A stretch of DNA of 64,000 bases from Sporisorium sorghi (lineage: Eukaryota; Basidiomycota; Ustilaginomycetes; Ustilaginales; Ustilaginaceae): NCBI GenBank assembly GCA_023212695.1, contig JALCCG010000001.1, positions 1-64,000 on the forward strand, in the 5' to 3' direction. Below, piece by piece: positions 34,618 through 43,317 of the stretch (the stretch's first letter is position 1; each line of letters starts with the position of its first letter). The notes beneath the pieces are model-generated. The model was not told where the DNA came from and searched no databases. It was given only the letters and a program-made list of their open reading frames with translations. The position numbers were made by a program, and so were the translations under genes.

Positions 34618-35130
34618 ATGTACATTGAACTACTTATATTGATCCAGATCGAAATGGCTCCTAAGCATGGATATGAGATCAAGAAGGAAATACAACGGGA
34701 TTTGGGTTATTTAACAGATGTTAACCACAATATGTTATATCCCACTTTGCGCCGATTTACGGAACAGGGTTTGATTACTAAAAAAATAAACGAACAGGAT
34801 GGTAAACCCAATCAATTCGTTTATGAAATAACCGAGGCGGGTAAAACCAAAATTACGGATCTTATCAACGCATTTTCGGAGAAAGACGCCAAGCATCAAA
34901 TCGAATTTCTCATCCGAGTGTCGCTATTTCAGCGCATTTCTCGGGATAATCAACTCCGAATATTAAACATGAGAAAAAAAGACCTGGAAGCGCTTTGGGA
35001 AGATCTTAAGAAACGGGAAGGCAAACACGTGGACGATTGGTACAGAAATGAAGTTCTGCAAGTTTCCATATCCCAAGTAAAGGGAGAAATGCTGTGGATT
35101 GATGAGTTGATTCGTAACACGGACAGCTAG
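34618..35130 (+). CDS. PadR family transcriptional regulator
   Basis: A 170-residue regulator: winged-helix PadR domain (MYIELLILIQIEMAPKHGYE, NHNMLYPTLRRFTEQGLITK, with the VYEITEAGKTKI wing) and a C-terminal helical Vir_act_alpha_C-type dimerisation domain. TGGAGAGG precedes the ATG. It is divergent from a P450 gene and lies upstream of a broken membrane protein gene; PadR proteins usually repress detoxification or efflux genes and release DNA on binding phenolics or drugs. AACACATGTTATTTTAACATA near 34443 is an A/T-rich dyad that could be its operator, although this is a guess. Confidence 0.88.
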   Translation: MYIELLILIQIEMAPKHGYEIKKEIQRDLGYLTDVNHNMLYPTLRRFTEQGLITKKINEQDGKPNQFVYEITEAGKTKITDLINAFSEKDAKHQIEFLIRVSLFQRISRDNQLRILNMRKKDLEALWEDLKKREGKHVDDWYRNEVLQVSISQVKGEMLWIDELIRNTDS

Positions 35131-35236
35131 AGAGGCATCTTGAAGGCTTTTGTATGAGAGGATAGAGGGTTATGACTCAAAATGTATTCGTACAATAACG
35201 ATAAGAGCAGAACAGCAGCAGGGAGGATTCAACATC

Positions 35237-35767
35237 ATGGTAATACACAAAAAAGCAGCCATCCTCATTTTCTTATTCCTTGTATAGATATCTATCGTCT
35301 TACTTATTATCAACAAGACAAACCGGGTTGATCAAGAAACGAATGCAAAATACTACAGCGGTTTTATGTCTAATGTCATGACATTGAAGACAGTCATGGA
35401 TCAAGCGGTCGATACAGACTCCGATCCTGAATCAACCGCAATCGCTATGTTTGACGTATTGTCCAATATCGCGTTCATTCATGATCGATTGAATCTGATG
35501 ATGAATGAGACGACCCAAGGGAATGAATATGCTTCCCTGAAGGATCAATTTTTGAGATTAAGATATTCATATGAATCTCTTGTACGGAGTCAGCTAATGA
35601 AAAGGGACAGATCCGATTCCGAAGAAAAATTAAGCTTCACGCAGCAGCAGCTTCAACTCTTCATCAATGATCTGCCCAAAGAATACGAGAATTCTAAAGC
35701 GTTTTTCATTCTTCTTCATAAAGCGGAAGCGCATATCAAGCCATTAGAATACATGAACTTCCCTTAA
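35237..35767 (+). pseudogene. Single-pass membrane protein interrupted by an amber codon
   Basis: From ATG 35237 (after GGGAGGATTC) the frame reads MVIHKKAAILIFLFLV, TAG at 35285-35287, then ISIVLLIINKTNRVDQE and on to 35767 without another stop, 176 codons in all. The stop cuts one membrane helix in half; the downstream part has helical, charged character (LKTVMDQAVDTDSDPE, later FTQQQLQLFINDLPKEYEN). An internal ATG 35366 could restart a soluble 133-residue product. I do not recognise the family. Either a recent nonsense mutation or a sequence error; the rest shows no decay. Confidence 0.65.
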
Positions 35768-35792
35768 TGGATCTGACTCTAGTGATAGGAAT

Positions 35793-36380
35793 CTAATCAT
35801 TCAATCCTTTGCCATCAAGGATGTGCTGCACATGTTTCTCGACTCTTGACTCCCGCGTCTTGGTTTGTTTGGCTTGATTAATATAATGTACGTAAGCACG
35901 CTTGCGACCAGGGGTCAAGGCTTCAAAAGCCGTTTGCAGGCCTGGGACTTCATCGAATTTATGTTGAAGCTCTTCAGGAATGACAAGCTCATCATTCTTT
36001 TTGTAATCCACGGTCAAGCCGGCTTTTTCAATTTCGATGGCTTCATGAATATAGGCTTCCAAGACAGTTTCCATTTCGATGATCTGTTCAACATGGGTGA
36101 ACCGAATTTGACGACCTGCTTGTACGTTTTCTGTCTGTTGAATAAGAATGCCGTGTGGATCCTTTAACAAAGCACCTTTGATAAACAGAACCGCACAATA
36201 TTCCTTGAAGCCATGGATCAATATGATGTTCTTGTTCTGAAACGTGTAACAAGGATGCATCCACTTAAAGTCTTCGGTCAGCTGACAGTCCAGAATAATC
36301 TCCCTCAGCTTCTCGGATTCTGCCTTCCATTTCTTGATTTTACGCAGATATCCATCCACCTTAGGATTAGTATTCGTCAT
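35793..36380 (-). CDS. YdeI/OmdA family protein (DUF1801-like)
   Basis: A 195-residue cytoplasmic protein: the N-terminal DUF1801 domain (VDGYLRKIKKWKAESEKLRE, FKWMHPCYTFQNKNIILIHG, FKEYCAVLFIKGALL) and C-terminal OmdA/YdeI domain (VIPEELQHKFDEVPGLQTAF, LTPGRKRAYVHYINQAKQTK). It resembles B. subtilis YdeI, whose function is unknown beyond phylogenetic association with iron-handling DUF1801 proteins and antimicrobial-peptide resistance in Gram-negatives. I chose ATG 36380 because AAGGAG sits ten bases upstream; an ATG six codons earlier overlaps that site. A second DUF1801 gene lies divergently at 36600. Confidence 0.88.
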   Translation of the reverse strand: MTNTNPKVDGYLRKIKKWKAESEKLREIILDCQLTEDFKWMHPCYTFQNKNIILIHGFKEYCAVLFIKGALLKDPHGILIQQTENVQAGRQIRFTHVEQIIEMETVLEAYIHEAIEIEKAGLTVDYKKNDELVIPEELQHKFDEVPGLQTAFEALTPGRKRAYVHYINQAKQTKTRESRVEKHVQHILDGKGLND

Positions 36381-36599
36381 TAAGAAGCACTCCTTCATTT
36401 ATCTCGCATCAACGTTCTATATGGCTTAATTGTAATGATTTTTAATGGATTGTACAGTTTCTGTCTCTATATATCAATATGGCCACGCCCTCTCCCTTAT
36501 ATAAGGGGGGCTATGCATTGTGATCAGAAGAAGCGGGGAATATAGTATAATGTACGCAATACGATGAAAATATCGTTTGGATTTTAGGAGGGAAGCCAC

Positions 36600-36971
36600 A
36601 TGGACGTTTTTGCAGATTATTTGAAGGGCATCGACAACCCGGACCATCGAGCGCGAATGGAGGAAATCTTCGCCTGGATTGTTGGGAAGTTTCCGAATTT
36701 AAAGCCGAAAATCGCGTGGAACCAGCCGATGTTTACCGATCACGATACCTTTATTATCGGCTTCAGCGCATCCAAGCAACATATGGCCGTTGCCCCTGAA
36801 AAGGCAGGGATTGTCCGTTTCTCGGAGGACATAGTGCAGGCAGGTTATGACCACACGAAGGAACTGGTCCGTATCCGATGGGACGGCCCGGTGGACTATT
36901 CGTTACTTGAGAAGATGATCGAGTACAATATAGAAGATAAGGCAGACTGTTCTACTTTTTGGCGAAAATAG
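36600..36971 (+). CDS. DUF1801 iron chaperone (Fra/YdhG-like)
   Basis: A 123-residue frataxin-like DUF1801 protein: MDVFADYLKGIDNPDHRARM, KFPNLKPKIAWNQPMFTDHD, TFIIGFSASKQHMAVAPEKA and a C-terminal acidic YNIEDKADCSTFWRK. Length and all conserved blocks match B. subtilis Fra (YdhG), an intracellular iron donor for heme and Fe-S cluster formation. AGGAGGGAAG precedes the ATG. It is divergent from the larger YdeI-type DUF1801 gene, so the two may share regulation. Function by family. Confidence 0.88.
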   Translation: MDVFADYLKGIDNPDHRARMEEIFAWIVGKFPNLKPKIAWNQPMFTDHDTFIIGFSASKQHMAVAPEKAGIVRFSEDIVQAGYDHTKELVRIRWDGPVDYSLLEKMIEYNIEDKADCSTFWRK

Positions 36972-37050
36972 AGTAGTTTGGATGTCCGATGTAAGAAGCC
37001 CAATACCCGGCAAGACGTCTGGGCTATAGTGAAAAATAGTGATCATAGAA

Positions 37051-37096
37051 GAGCAGCAGACCTGCCCGTCTCTAACGGGTGGCAGGTCTGCTGCTC
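37051..37096. terminator. Bidirectional terminator between the Fra-like and DUF4832 genes
   Basis: GAGCAGCAGACCTGCC and GGCAGGTCTGCTGCTC form a perfect 16-bp stem with a 14-base loop between convergent genes. Confidence 0.7.
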
Positions 37097-37113
37097 GTTG
37101 CATTATAGCGTTA

Positions 37114-39096
37114 TTATTTGGTCCATGTACCGAGCTTATAAGCTCCATCAGCAAGCCTGTCGGTGTTCGCAAAATCAACCCCCGGACGGTTGGTTGAAGG
37201 GTCCAGGATGGCGATGGCCAGTTCATAGGTGCCGCTTGGCAGTGTGCTGGTAGAGATTGAGCCTGAGACTGTGTGCATTCCCGTTCTCCAGGTTCTCAAG
37301 TCCGCTGACGTGGATTGACGTGCCACGATGGTGCCCCCACTGCGAAGCTGAATTTCAACAGGCCAGTTGAACGGGAAGTGCTGAACGCCCTTGTTCTCTA
37401 CGTGGATGGATACATCCAGTGTGCTTCCGTTATTCGCTTGCGGGTACGCTGCTTTGTTCACAACAAAGTGATAACCCATTCGTTTCTTAAGTATGTTCAT
37501 ATTGCCTTGCAATGGATTGCCCAGGGACAAGGAAGCTGGAGCATTCGGTCCCAGCCAGCTCGGTTTGCTGAGCTCCGTTTGCCGGAGCGTCTCATTAAAG
37601 CCGCTGCCTGTCGTAAGTGCGGCATTCATGCCATTGGCACCACCGTAAAATTCACCGCCAGAAACACGGGTGTCCCAGAAGTTGGCGTGATTGGGCTGCT
37701 GCTGACCGATATCGTCCCAATATCCGTTCTGTGTGCCCGTATACCAGCCCCATTCGGAATCGAAGCTCGGCTGATCGCCGAACACATCGTTGTACATGCC
37801 GAGAATGAGGCCTTTGTTATTATTCTTGGCCAATTCCACGCTCCGTCTGATCAATAACTGCGTATGATCCTCCTGAGCGGCAAAGGCATCAATATAGTGT
37901 TGAATGTACTGGTTGGATATGGAGTTTGGAGGGAATGCGCCTGTGTAGTTGCTTTCCCCGTTCGGCCCTACGTAGGGCCAAGTGTGAAATTCTGCCCAAT
38001 GGCCCAGCGAACCGATCTGCACAAACGCAATCGGGCTGTCAGGCGTGTTGTAATGTGCAGCAATGGCCTCAATGGCAAGTTTGTGTCTCGCAATCAGATA
38101 GTCAGAGCTGTAATTCGGGGAGAAGCCCGTATTGTTGCCAGCTCCCATACCTCCGGTTGCATCTTGATAAGCGGTGCCGGGCGACTGTCCCAGACTGACC
38201 ATATCGTTATACAGCCAATCGGGAATATCCCGGTGAGGCACGCCGGTAGGACTATCGAGAATAAAGCGCAGCACGACCTTGACGCCGCGGCTTTGCCAAT
38301 AGCTGAAATGATTGGCCGCTTCGATGGCATCGAAATCATAGCTGCCTTTGGTCGGCTCCAGCTCCTTCCAGGTGACACCGACATAAACCAGACGGTGGTC
38401 CTGGGGATAGCTGGTGGATTTCGCTGAAGGAGCCCAGCCCTTGAACGGGTTGTTAAGCGGATCATTCAGCTCAGGCGGATAAAATTCGATCATATTTCCT
38501 CCGGGACTTCTCTCATTAATGGTATAGACGGGGAGTGATTGGTTCTGCGCCGGCAGCCGATTCACATTCGAATTGTTGTCGAGATACCCGATATTTACGG
38601 TACTGCCTACTGTGAGTCCAAGCGTGGAGAGTGGAATGGCTGCCTCGATTGTTGATGAGGTCCGTACATATTGCGAAGAAGACAGCGTGGATGACCAATC
38701 CCAATTCCAGCTGCTTCCGTCACCTGAATAACGGTATAGCGATTGATTCTCAAGCAGCCATTCAATCCCGGTTGTGCCCCAACCGTAGGCTTGATAACCA
38801 GTGGAAGCATTCCCGTCTGTATTTAGCCAGAAACTCCCCATGGTGGTGCTGAGACCTGAGCCTTCGACAAGTAAATAAAGGTTCATGTCATCGTGGGAAG
38901 CCTTTAAGACCCTGGCTGTCCCGGAATTGGTGGAGATTGCCGGAATACCGGCCCAATCGCTTGAGTCACCGTCTACGACGATAGATGCAGCTTCCGCAGT
39001 CGAAATAAAGGGTGAAACAGGGAACAAGGTAAGAAGAATAGCCGTCATCGTAACAAGAATAAATGTCAATTTCATTGAATTACCGCGTGTTTTCAT
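37114..39096 (-). CDS. Secreted DUF4832 protein with N-terminal carbohydrate-binding-like domain
   Basis: A 660-residue exported protein. Signal peptide (KLTFILVTMTAILLTLF, cleavage near AEA/A). Residues about 40-195 form a beta-sandwich like the CBM9/DOMON modules of secreted glycanases (IVVDGDSSDWAG, LNTDGNASTGYQ). The main domain is a DUF4874/DUF4832 TIM-barrel: NNPFKGWAPS, VTWKELEPTKGSYDF, VKVVLRFILDSPTG, QIGSLGHWAEFHTW (acidic candidate acid/base) and a C-terminal beta-sandwich (HVENKGVQHFPF ... YELAIAILDPS). It is probably a glycoside hydrolase acting outside the cell; activity is unproven for the family. AAGGAGG lies six bases before ATG 39096. It is divergent from, and probably part of the regulon of, the LacI-controlled locus. 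Confidence 0.88.
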   Translation of the reverse strand: MKTRGNSMKLTFILVTMTAILLTLFPVSPFISTAEAASIVVDGDSSDWAGIPAISTNSGTARVLKASHDDMNLYLLVEGSGLSTTMGSFWLNTDGNASTGYQAYGWGTTGIEWLLENQSLYRYSGDGSSWNWDWSSTLSSSQYVRTSSTIEAAIPLSTLGLTVGSTVNIGYLDNNSNVNRLPAQNQSLPVYTINERSPGGNMIEFYPPELNDPLNNPFKGWAPSAKSTSYPQDHRLVYVGVTWKELEPTKGSYDFDAIEAANHFSYWQSRGVKVVLRFILDSPTGVPHRDIPDWLYNDMVSLGQSPGTAYQDATGGMGAGNNTGFSPNYSSDYLIARHKLAIEAIAAHYNTPDSPIAFVQIGSLGHWAEFHTWPYVGPNGESNYTGAFPPNSISNQYIQHYIDAFAAQEDHTQLLIRRSVELAKNNNKGLILGMYNDVFGDQPSFDSEWGWYTGTQNGYWDDIGQQQPNHANFWDTRVSGGEFYGGANGMNAALTTGSGFNETLRQTELSKPSWLGPNAPASLSLGNPLQGNMNILKKRMGYHFVVNKAAYPQANNGSTLDVSIHVENKGVQHFPFNWPVEIQLRSGGTIVARQSTSADLRTWRTGMHTVSGSISTSTLPSGTYELAIAILDPSTNRPGVDFANTDRLADGAYKLGTWTK

Positions 39097-39226
39097 CAAG
39101 AACCTCCTTACAATATGATGGGTTGCCTGTACAGCTGCATATCCAGCATTCTTCCAGCTTGGAAAATCAGTCTATTGGATTCGAAGCGCTCACCCCCTTT
39201 CATAAGCAGAATGTTCATGTACTATG

Positions 39227-39252
39227 AAAAAAGAGCACCGTGTCAGGGTGCT
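39227..39252 (-). terminator. Terminator of the LacI regulator gene
   Basis: AGCACC (39234-39239) and GGTGCT (39247-39252); on the minus strand the stem is followed by CTTTTTT. Confidence 0.7.
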
Positions 39253-39302
39253 TGATCCTTGATTTGGCGCAGGTTGTTAAACCTGTACGTGTCGCCCCAT
39301 AC

Positions 39303-40325
39303 CTAAGTAGAGCTGCGTACGACCAAGCGGTTGGGCAGAATAACCTTCTTAGGCAGGAGAACGTTTCCGTTGATTCGGTCTAGTAAGTTATCGACAGCGA
39401 CCATACCAATTTCTTTGGTTGGGATATCGATCGTGGATAGCGGAGGATTGGAATACTTGGAAACCTCGATATTGGAAAGCCCTATAACAGCCACTTCATG
39501 AGGAACAGAGATGCCGTTGTTGTACAAGCCATTGAGGGCCGCCATCGCCATCAGATCGCTGGCGGCGAAGAAGGCGGTAGGGTAATTCCTGGTTTTGCAT
39601 AAATGATTGACTTTCTCGATACAGACCGCTTCATCCCACATGCAATCAATAACCCAATCTGAATTTACTGACAATCCGGCAGCATGCATGGTGGAATAGT
39701 AACCTCGATAGCGGCGGCTGTCTTTTAAGTTGCTTGTTAATCCGCTTCCCCCGATATAACCAATACGGGTATGTCCCTTCTCAATGAGATGGTTTACTGC
39801 CATAGAAGCTACATGGTAATGATCATAGCCCACATTGTCGATATCTCCGCGTTCCGTGTCAATGCCCACGATATAGGGGACCTGCTTGCGTATATACTCG
39901 TAAGTCTCGCTGTTCAAGGATTCCATAAGGATAAGGCCGGTAATCGGTTCACTGAAGGTGTTGAATAGAACCTTATTATCATTCAGCTCTATTCCTGTGC
40001 GAATAAAGGCAATGTTATATCCTGCACTGAGCAACCGCTCTTCCACACCCGATAGAATCGACATGAAATAAGGGTCGTTATATTTATCTTTTGTCACGCT
40101 CAGGATACATCCGATTTTGATATGGGACTTGCTCTCGGCATCATCCTTGGGGGTAACCTTTCGCTTGGGGCTTGCGCTGATTTTATAGTTGAGCTGAGTA
40201 ACGGCTTGCCATACCCTTTCTCGGGTTTCGTCGGTGATTTTATATTTCGTATCATTGTTTAGAACTCTGGATACGGTGGCAGTGGATACCTTGGCTAATT
40301 TAGCGACATCCCGAATCGTACTCAT
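39303..40325 (-). CDS. LacI family transcriptional regulator
   Basis: A 340-residue repressor: HTH MSTIRDVAKLAKVSTATVSRVL with hinge helix sequence, then a periplasmic-binding-protein effector domain (IKIGCILSVTKDKYNDPYFM, GHTRIGYIGGSG, YPTAFFAASDLMAMAAL, VIGLSNIEVSKYSNPPLSTI). It should bind a sugar or sugar phosphate and control the glycan locus around it. ATG 40325 starts the canonical HTH; earlier in-frame ATGs exist but would add a non-family extension. It shares the intergenic region of about 340 bases with the divergent DUF4832 operon, where paired TGTTACGT boxes lie. Confidence 0.92.
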   Translation of the reverse strand: MSTIRDVAKLAKVSTATVSRVLNNDTKYKITDETRERVWQAVTQLNYKISASPKRKVTPKDDAESKSHIKIGCILSVTKDKYNDPYFMSILSGVEERLLSAGYNIAFIRTGIELNDNKVLFNTFSEPITGLILMESLNSETYEYIRKQVPYIVGIDTERGDIDNVGYDHYHVASMAVNHLIEKGHTRIGYIGGSGLTSNLKDSRRYRGYYSTMHAAGLSVNSDWVIDCMWDEAVCIEKVNHLCKTRNYPTAFFAASDLMAMAALNGLYNNGISVPHEVAVIGLSNIEVSKYSNPPLSTIDIPTKEIGMVAVDNLLDRINGNVLLPKKVILPNRLVVRSST

Positions 40326-40422
40326 AAATAAACACATTCTCCTTTTAAAGTTACTAATGATCACCATTTAGAGTTTATAGGAATGTTACATTCCAGACAA
40401 TGATTACTTAAATCAGGATATT

Positions 40423-40443
40423 TGTTACGTAATATTGTTACGT
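40423..40443. promoter_or_regulatory. Tandem TGTTACGT boxes on the LacI side
   Basis: TGTTACGT at 40423-40430 and again at 40436-40443, 13 bases start to start, about 100 bases upstream of the LacI start. Inverted counterparts occur next to the DUF4832 operon. A further palindrome GGAATG-TTA-CATTCC lies at about 40380-40394. Confidence 0.5.
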
Positions 40444-40605
40444 TGATTAATTTTGAGAATGTCTGCTATTTATAACTCATCATAACACATCTGTGCCGCG
40501 CTATGTTACATGAAATTTTAAAAAAACGTAAATTTATATTGCAAGGTTAGGGGTGGGTGATATAACATAAGATTACTAAACAAAATGATAAAAATAGCAA
40601 CAATA

Positions 40606-40625
40606 ACGTAACAAATAACGTAACA
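40606..40625. promoter_or_regulatory. Tandem ACGTAACA boxes before the DUF4832 operon
   Basis: ACGTAACA at 40606-40613 and 40618-40625, the reverse complement of the boxes at 40423, 12 bases apart, about 45 bases before the start codon. They fit an operator for the LacI regulator or a co-regulator. The rest of the 340-base gap is A/T-rich and non-coding. Confidence 0.5.
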
Positions 40626-40666
40626 AAATGCAAATTCGTTTAGCACATGGTGGGGAGGTGATGCAC

Positions 40667-42016
40667 GTGAACAGAGCAGTGACGGTTTATCCGGTGATAT
40701 CCGATGACATCTTAAGCAATCCAGGCATCGGTTTTACAGCGGCACCGGGGTTAATGGGGGAGCCGGACCGAATCTATGATAATCGGGGCGAAGAACATAG
40801 CAAATATAAGTTCACCGAAAACGGCAGAACCTTCAATCATCCCGACAGCAAAGTGTATTTCTGCAGTGCACGCTGGAGGGACCTGGAAATCAGCAAAGGG
40901 GTTTTTCATTGGGAAGTGCTGGAGGAGAAGCTGGACTACGCCAAATCGATGGGCTGTACCGCCGTCGTTCGTTGTTCGCCATACGCGTTAAGTGACGAAG
41001 AAGATATTCCGGCATGGTTTCGGGCGGAATATCCGGAGGAACCCGAATTTCCATTCTGGAGAGTAGATCCACAGACGACCCCATACATAGCTTATTGGTC
41101 TGATTTTATCAAGGCGTTCGCGGCACGGTTTGACGGGCATCCGGTCATAAGTTCGGTGGATATGACGATTGTAGGGGCATGGGGAGAAGGCGGAGGAACC
41201 GAGTTTTTGAAGCCGGAGGCCATTTCGCGCATAACGGATGCCTATCTGGACGGTTTTAAAATAACGCCTCTCCAGGCACTCCTGCATGACCCGTTGTCAA
41301 TCCGGATCATAAAGGAACGTAAAGCTAAAGTAGGCTTTCGTGTTGATTGCTTGGGCGATATGGGCGGGTTCCATGGCGACCAATGGTCCCATATGACGGA
41401 CTTCTATCCTCAAAATATACAGAATTTTCAGATGGCCGATGCCTGGGAGAAGGCGCCGATTTTATTTGAAGCCTGTTGGCACATGAATGATTGGTATCTG
41501 CAGGGCTGGGATATTGATTATATCATTCAAGAAACGCTGAAGTGGCATATCTCTTCATTTAACAATAAAGGAACGGTCGTTCCGGAGCCGTGGAAAGAGA
41601 ACATCAAGGCATGGCTGAACAAGATGGGATACCGCTTTGAACTGAGGAAATTCACATACGACTCGGAAGTGAGTGCGGGCGCAGAGCTCGGTATTGCTGC
41701 TCTGTGGGCGAATGTGGGAGTCGCTCCGATCTACAATCATTATTCACTTGTGGTAAGGCTTACAGGCAATAGTCAGACGTATACCCTTCGAAGTAGGGAA
41801 GACATTCGGGATTGGCTGCCTGATGTGGATATTGCTTGGGAAGAAAGTTTTACTTTACCGGAGGATATGCCGGAAGGAGAGTACAGCTTGGAGGTTGGCA
41901 TCGAAACCGGGGTAGCCGAAATCGGCAATATCCAGCTTGCGATCGAGGGAAACCAGGACGGCTATTACCCGATGGGCAAACTATTCATTGAACGGGGGAA
42001 AGAAGCGAAATGCTGA
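40667..42016 (+). CDS. DUF4832 glycoside hydrolase-like protein (cytoplasmic)
   Basis: A 449-residue protein with no signal peptide. TIM-barrel elements: LSNPGIGFTAAPG, SARWRDLEISKGVFHWEVLE, GCTAVVRCSPYAL and VDMTIVGAWGEGGGTE, where the Glu after GxWG is the candidate acid/base, then a C-terminal DUF4832 beta-sandwich (AELGIAALWANVGVAPIYNH ... YSLEVGIETG). GTG 40667 fits GGGGAGGTGAT perfectly; ATG 40661 lies inside that site. It overlaps the next gene by seven bases. It probably degrades oligosaccharides imported by the ABC system encoded downstream; the linkage is unknown. First gene of the LacI-regulated operon. Confidence 0.87.
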   Translation: MNRAVTVYPVISDDILSNPGIGFTAAPGLMGEPDRIYDNRGEEHSKYKFTENGRTFNHPDSKVYFCSARWRDLEISKGVFHWEVLEEKLDYAKSMGCTAVVRCSPYALSDEEDIPAWFRAEYPEEPEFPFWRVDPQTTPYIAYWSDFIKAFAARFDGHPVISSVDMTIVGAWGEGGGTEFLKPEAISRITDAYLDGFKITPLQALLHDPLSIRIIKERKAKVGFRVDCLGDMGGFHGDQWSHMTDFYPQNIQNFQMADAWEKAPILFEACWHMNDWYLQGWDIDYIIQETLKWHISSFNNKGTVVPEPWKENIKAWLNKMGYRFELRKFTYDSEVSAGAELGIAALWANVGVAPIYNHYSLVVRLTGNSQTYTLRSREDIRDWLPDVDIAWEESFTLPEDMPEGEYSLEVGIETGVAEIGNIQLAIEGNQDGYYPMGKLFIERGKEAKC

Positions 42017-43317
42017 ATGTGTTGAGTTATAACGAATGTACGGCAAGCTGCAATTTTGATGATCTGCCGGATGGATTGGAAGCAAAATATAACCGCTATG
42101 AACCGAATCGTAATCCGTTTCTCATTCCGCGCGAGTTTCTGCACGAACTCTTCGATCTGTATCAAATTCCAGAACATACACAGCAATGGCTCATTCATGG
42201 GATTGAGGCGATCGAACAAGATGCCGTGTTGTTTCACTTCACCAAATTCTTAGTAGATGATATGTGCTCTGCGCGAAATCGATGCGATGAAACCCATTAT
42301 ACGAACATGACGCCTGGATGCATGAAGGAATACGGGGAGTTGTATTCATTTTTATTGCTGCTGGCTTGCGTTAACCCTTCCATGCAAAGGCTGCAGGAGC
42401 GCTCCGTGCCCAAAGCGTATTACGAGCAGATTCCTCATCAACCGCTGAAAGTTCAGTTAGAGAAACTGGTTTTGCATGGTGATGCGAAGGTACATGATTT
42501 TCCGTGGGTGATGAATTTCTATACCTGTTCCATCTTTCTGTTAGATCGGTTTTACTTTATTCCCTACCGATTCGGGGATTCTTTCACGATGTTTCGTCAT
42601 GTGGAGACACATGAAGTGATCGCCCTTGCGCATGCGGGGGAAGAGTTCCGCAGCGATGGACAAAGGAACGGAATCAATGACGTTTACGACCCTGAAGGCA
42701 GCTTCACTACGGAATGGCAGGAGAATGACATTTTTGTTATAGCTAACCGGATCAATCCCATGGGATTCGTGGAAAGAGAACCGACTCCCATCTTAAAGGC
42801 GGAATGGGTGCCTGTTCTGGAGCAGGGAGACATGCTCTTGGCGCTTCACATTCCAGCCGGACCCGGGTACACACCGGACAGATTGAAGAATTCAATGGCA
42901 ATGGCGATAGCATTCTATGATCAATATTTTCCGGAATTAGCCATTAGAGGCTTCTGGAGTGCAAGCTGGCTTTATGATACGCGGTTAGGGCTTGTTTTGG
43001 ACAACGAGAGCAGCAACATCGTGCATATCCAACGGCAATTTTATAATTATCCGACGATGGAGGGAGACGGTATGCTGCGTTATGAGGTCTTTGGGGATTG
43101 GAAGGCTGATCCGGTCCTAAATCCCGGGGAATGGACTACATCACTGCAAAAAGCAGCGGCGGCATACATGAAGACGGGAGCCCGGTTTAATACACTAAGC
43201 ATGGTGGTGCTAAGCGAAGAAATCGAGAAGATTGGGCTTAATCCCTACATCAAAGCCTCCGACATTGAAGAATTCCTCCAAACCGTTGACAGCCATATAA
43301 AGGGGAGTATCGGATGA
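42010..43317 (+). CDS. NAT_N/GNAT_C-type acyltransferase domain protein
   Basis: A 435-residue cytoplasmic protein. The arrangement of an all-helical N-terminal half (RNPFLIPREFLHELFDLYQI, VQLEKLVLHGDAKVHDFPWV) and a C-terminal half with YFIPYRFGDSFTMFRHVETH and VLALHIPAGPGYTPDRLKNS fits the uncharacterised acyltransferase-domain proteins (DUF5596/GNAT_C) that occur in sugar operons of Firmicutes. Assignment is by resemblance and I am not certain of the catalytic residues. The position between two DUF4832 genes suggests addition or removal of an acyl group on a sugar. ATG 42010 lies inside the previous gene; its stop overlaps the next start (ATGA). Confidence 0.7.
   Translation: MLNVLSYNECTASCNFDDLPDGLEAKYNRYEPNRNPFLIPREFLHELFDLYQIPEHTQQWLIHGIEAIEQDAVLFHFTKFLVDDMCSARNRCDETHYTNMTPGCMKEYGELYSFLLLLACVNPSMQRLQERSVPKAYYEQIPHQPLKVQLEKLVLHGDAKVHDFPWVMNFYTCSIFLLDRFYFIPYRFGDSFTMFRHVETHEVIALAHAGEEFRSDGQRNGINDVYDPEGSFTTEWQENDIFVIANRINPMGFVEREPTPILKAEWVPVLEQGDMLLALHIPAGPGYTPDRLKNSMAMAIAFYDQYFPELAIRGFWSASWLYDTRLGLVLDNESSNIVHIQRQFYNYPTMEGDGMLRYEVFGDWKADPVLNPGEWTTSLQKAAAAYMKTGARFNTLSMVVLSEEIEKIGLNPYIKASDIEEFLQTVDSHIKGSIG

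Noticed and set aside
39175..39195. Possible catabolite-repression (cre) site upstream of the secreted DUF4832 gene
   Set aside because: Three mismatches to the consensus in key positions; too weak to annotate.
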